Positions 34,486-34,495 of a stretch of DNA of 34,495 nt are shown piece by piece (position 1 is the first letter of the stretch; each line of letters opens with the position of its first letter). A program made the translations under genes and the position numbers. The notes beneath the pieces were generated by a model that was not told where the DNA came from, did no database searches, and saw nothing but the letters and a program-made list of their open reading frames with translations. This DNA is from Rubrivivax sp. (lineage in GTDB: Bacteria; Pseudomonadota; Gammaproteobacteria; Burkholderiales; Burkholderiaceae_C): NCBI GenBank assembly GCA_004210455.1, contig SEFA01000065.1, forward strand, positions 1-34,495, given 5' to 3'.

Positions 34486-34495
34486 ATGCCACTCC
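34486..34495 (+). CDS. Start of the next thiamin operon gene (probably thiG), truncated by window edge
   Basis: An ATG follows the thiS stop by one base and has GGAGG five bases upstream. Only three codons (Met-Pro-Leu) are visible. thiG, thiazole synthase, normally follows thiS in this operon order, so that identity is inferred from context only. Confidence 0.5.

Overview
The window is very GC-rich and gene-dense. It looks like the chromosome of a betaproteobacterium of the Burkholderiales, probably the Roseateles/Mitsuaria/Rubrivivax neighbourhood. That placement is an inference from base composition, the two very large TonB-dependent receptors, the IorAB-like hydroxylase, the TPP-riboswitch thiC-thiO-thiS order and the TetR-linked leucine-catabolism gene. 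There is no rRNA, tRNA, CRISPR array, insertion sequence or phage gene that I can support.

Left part (1-6500). A leftward operon holds the methylcrotonyl-CoA carboxylase beta subunit (liuB), a GNAT acetyltransferase and, coupled by an ATGA overlap, the start of an exported protein whose hydrophobic core is a 9-bp tandem repeat. The operon is divergent from a TetR regulator, and two matching palindromes lie between them. Next come a small RelE/ParE-type toxin-antitoxin pair, a bidirectional terminator, and an MFS exporter divergent from a LysR regulator with a clear palindromic box between them.

Middle (6500-19850). Two large leftward TonB-dependent receptors each have their own intrinsic terminator. 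They are followed by a rightward two-gene molybdenum hydroxylase (2Fe-2S subunit plus Tat-exported molybdopterin subunit). A copper module comes next: copZ is divergent from copA-cueR-pirin, with a CueR-type 19-bp-spacer promoter facing each way. copA, cueR and the pirin gene are joined by successive ATGA overlaps.

Right part (19850-30770). This is the accessory-looking stretch. It contains three large or medium leftward genes of unknown function (1055, 1023 and 275 aa). The 1023-aa and 275-aa products are neighbouring paralogues sharing a helical domain with an FGAGK-type motif. The 1055-aa product may carry the same domain at its N-terminus and then has about ten degenerate helical repeats resembling those of secreted ankyrin-like effectors. 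A LysR-controlled azoR-pirin pair sits between them, and a TonB-like protein lies upstream. I consider these three proteins the best candidate for something undescribed; effector status is inference because no secretion genes are visible.

Right end (30770-34495). A -10 box, a TPP riboswitch, a possible hairpin hiding the ribosome binding site, then thiC, thiO, thiS and the first codons of a further gene (probably thiG). Together they form a thiamin thiazole/pyrimidine operon running off the window. thiO carries an unusual Ser/Pro-rich insertion encoded by a long inverted repeat.
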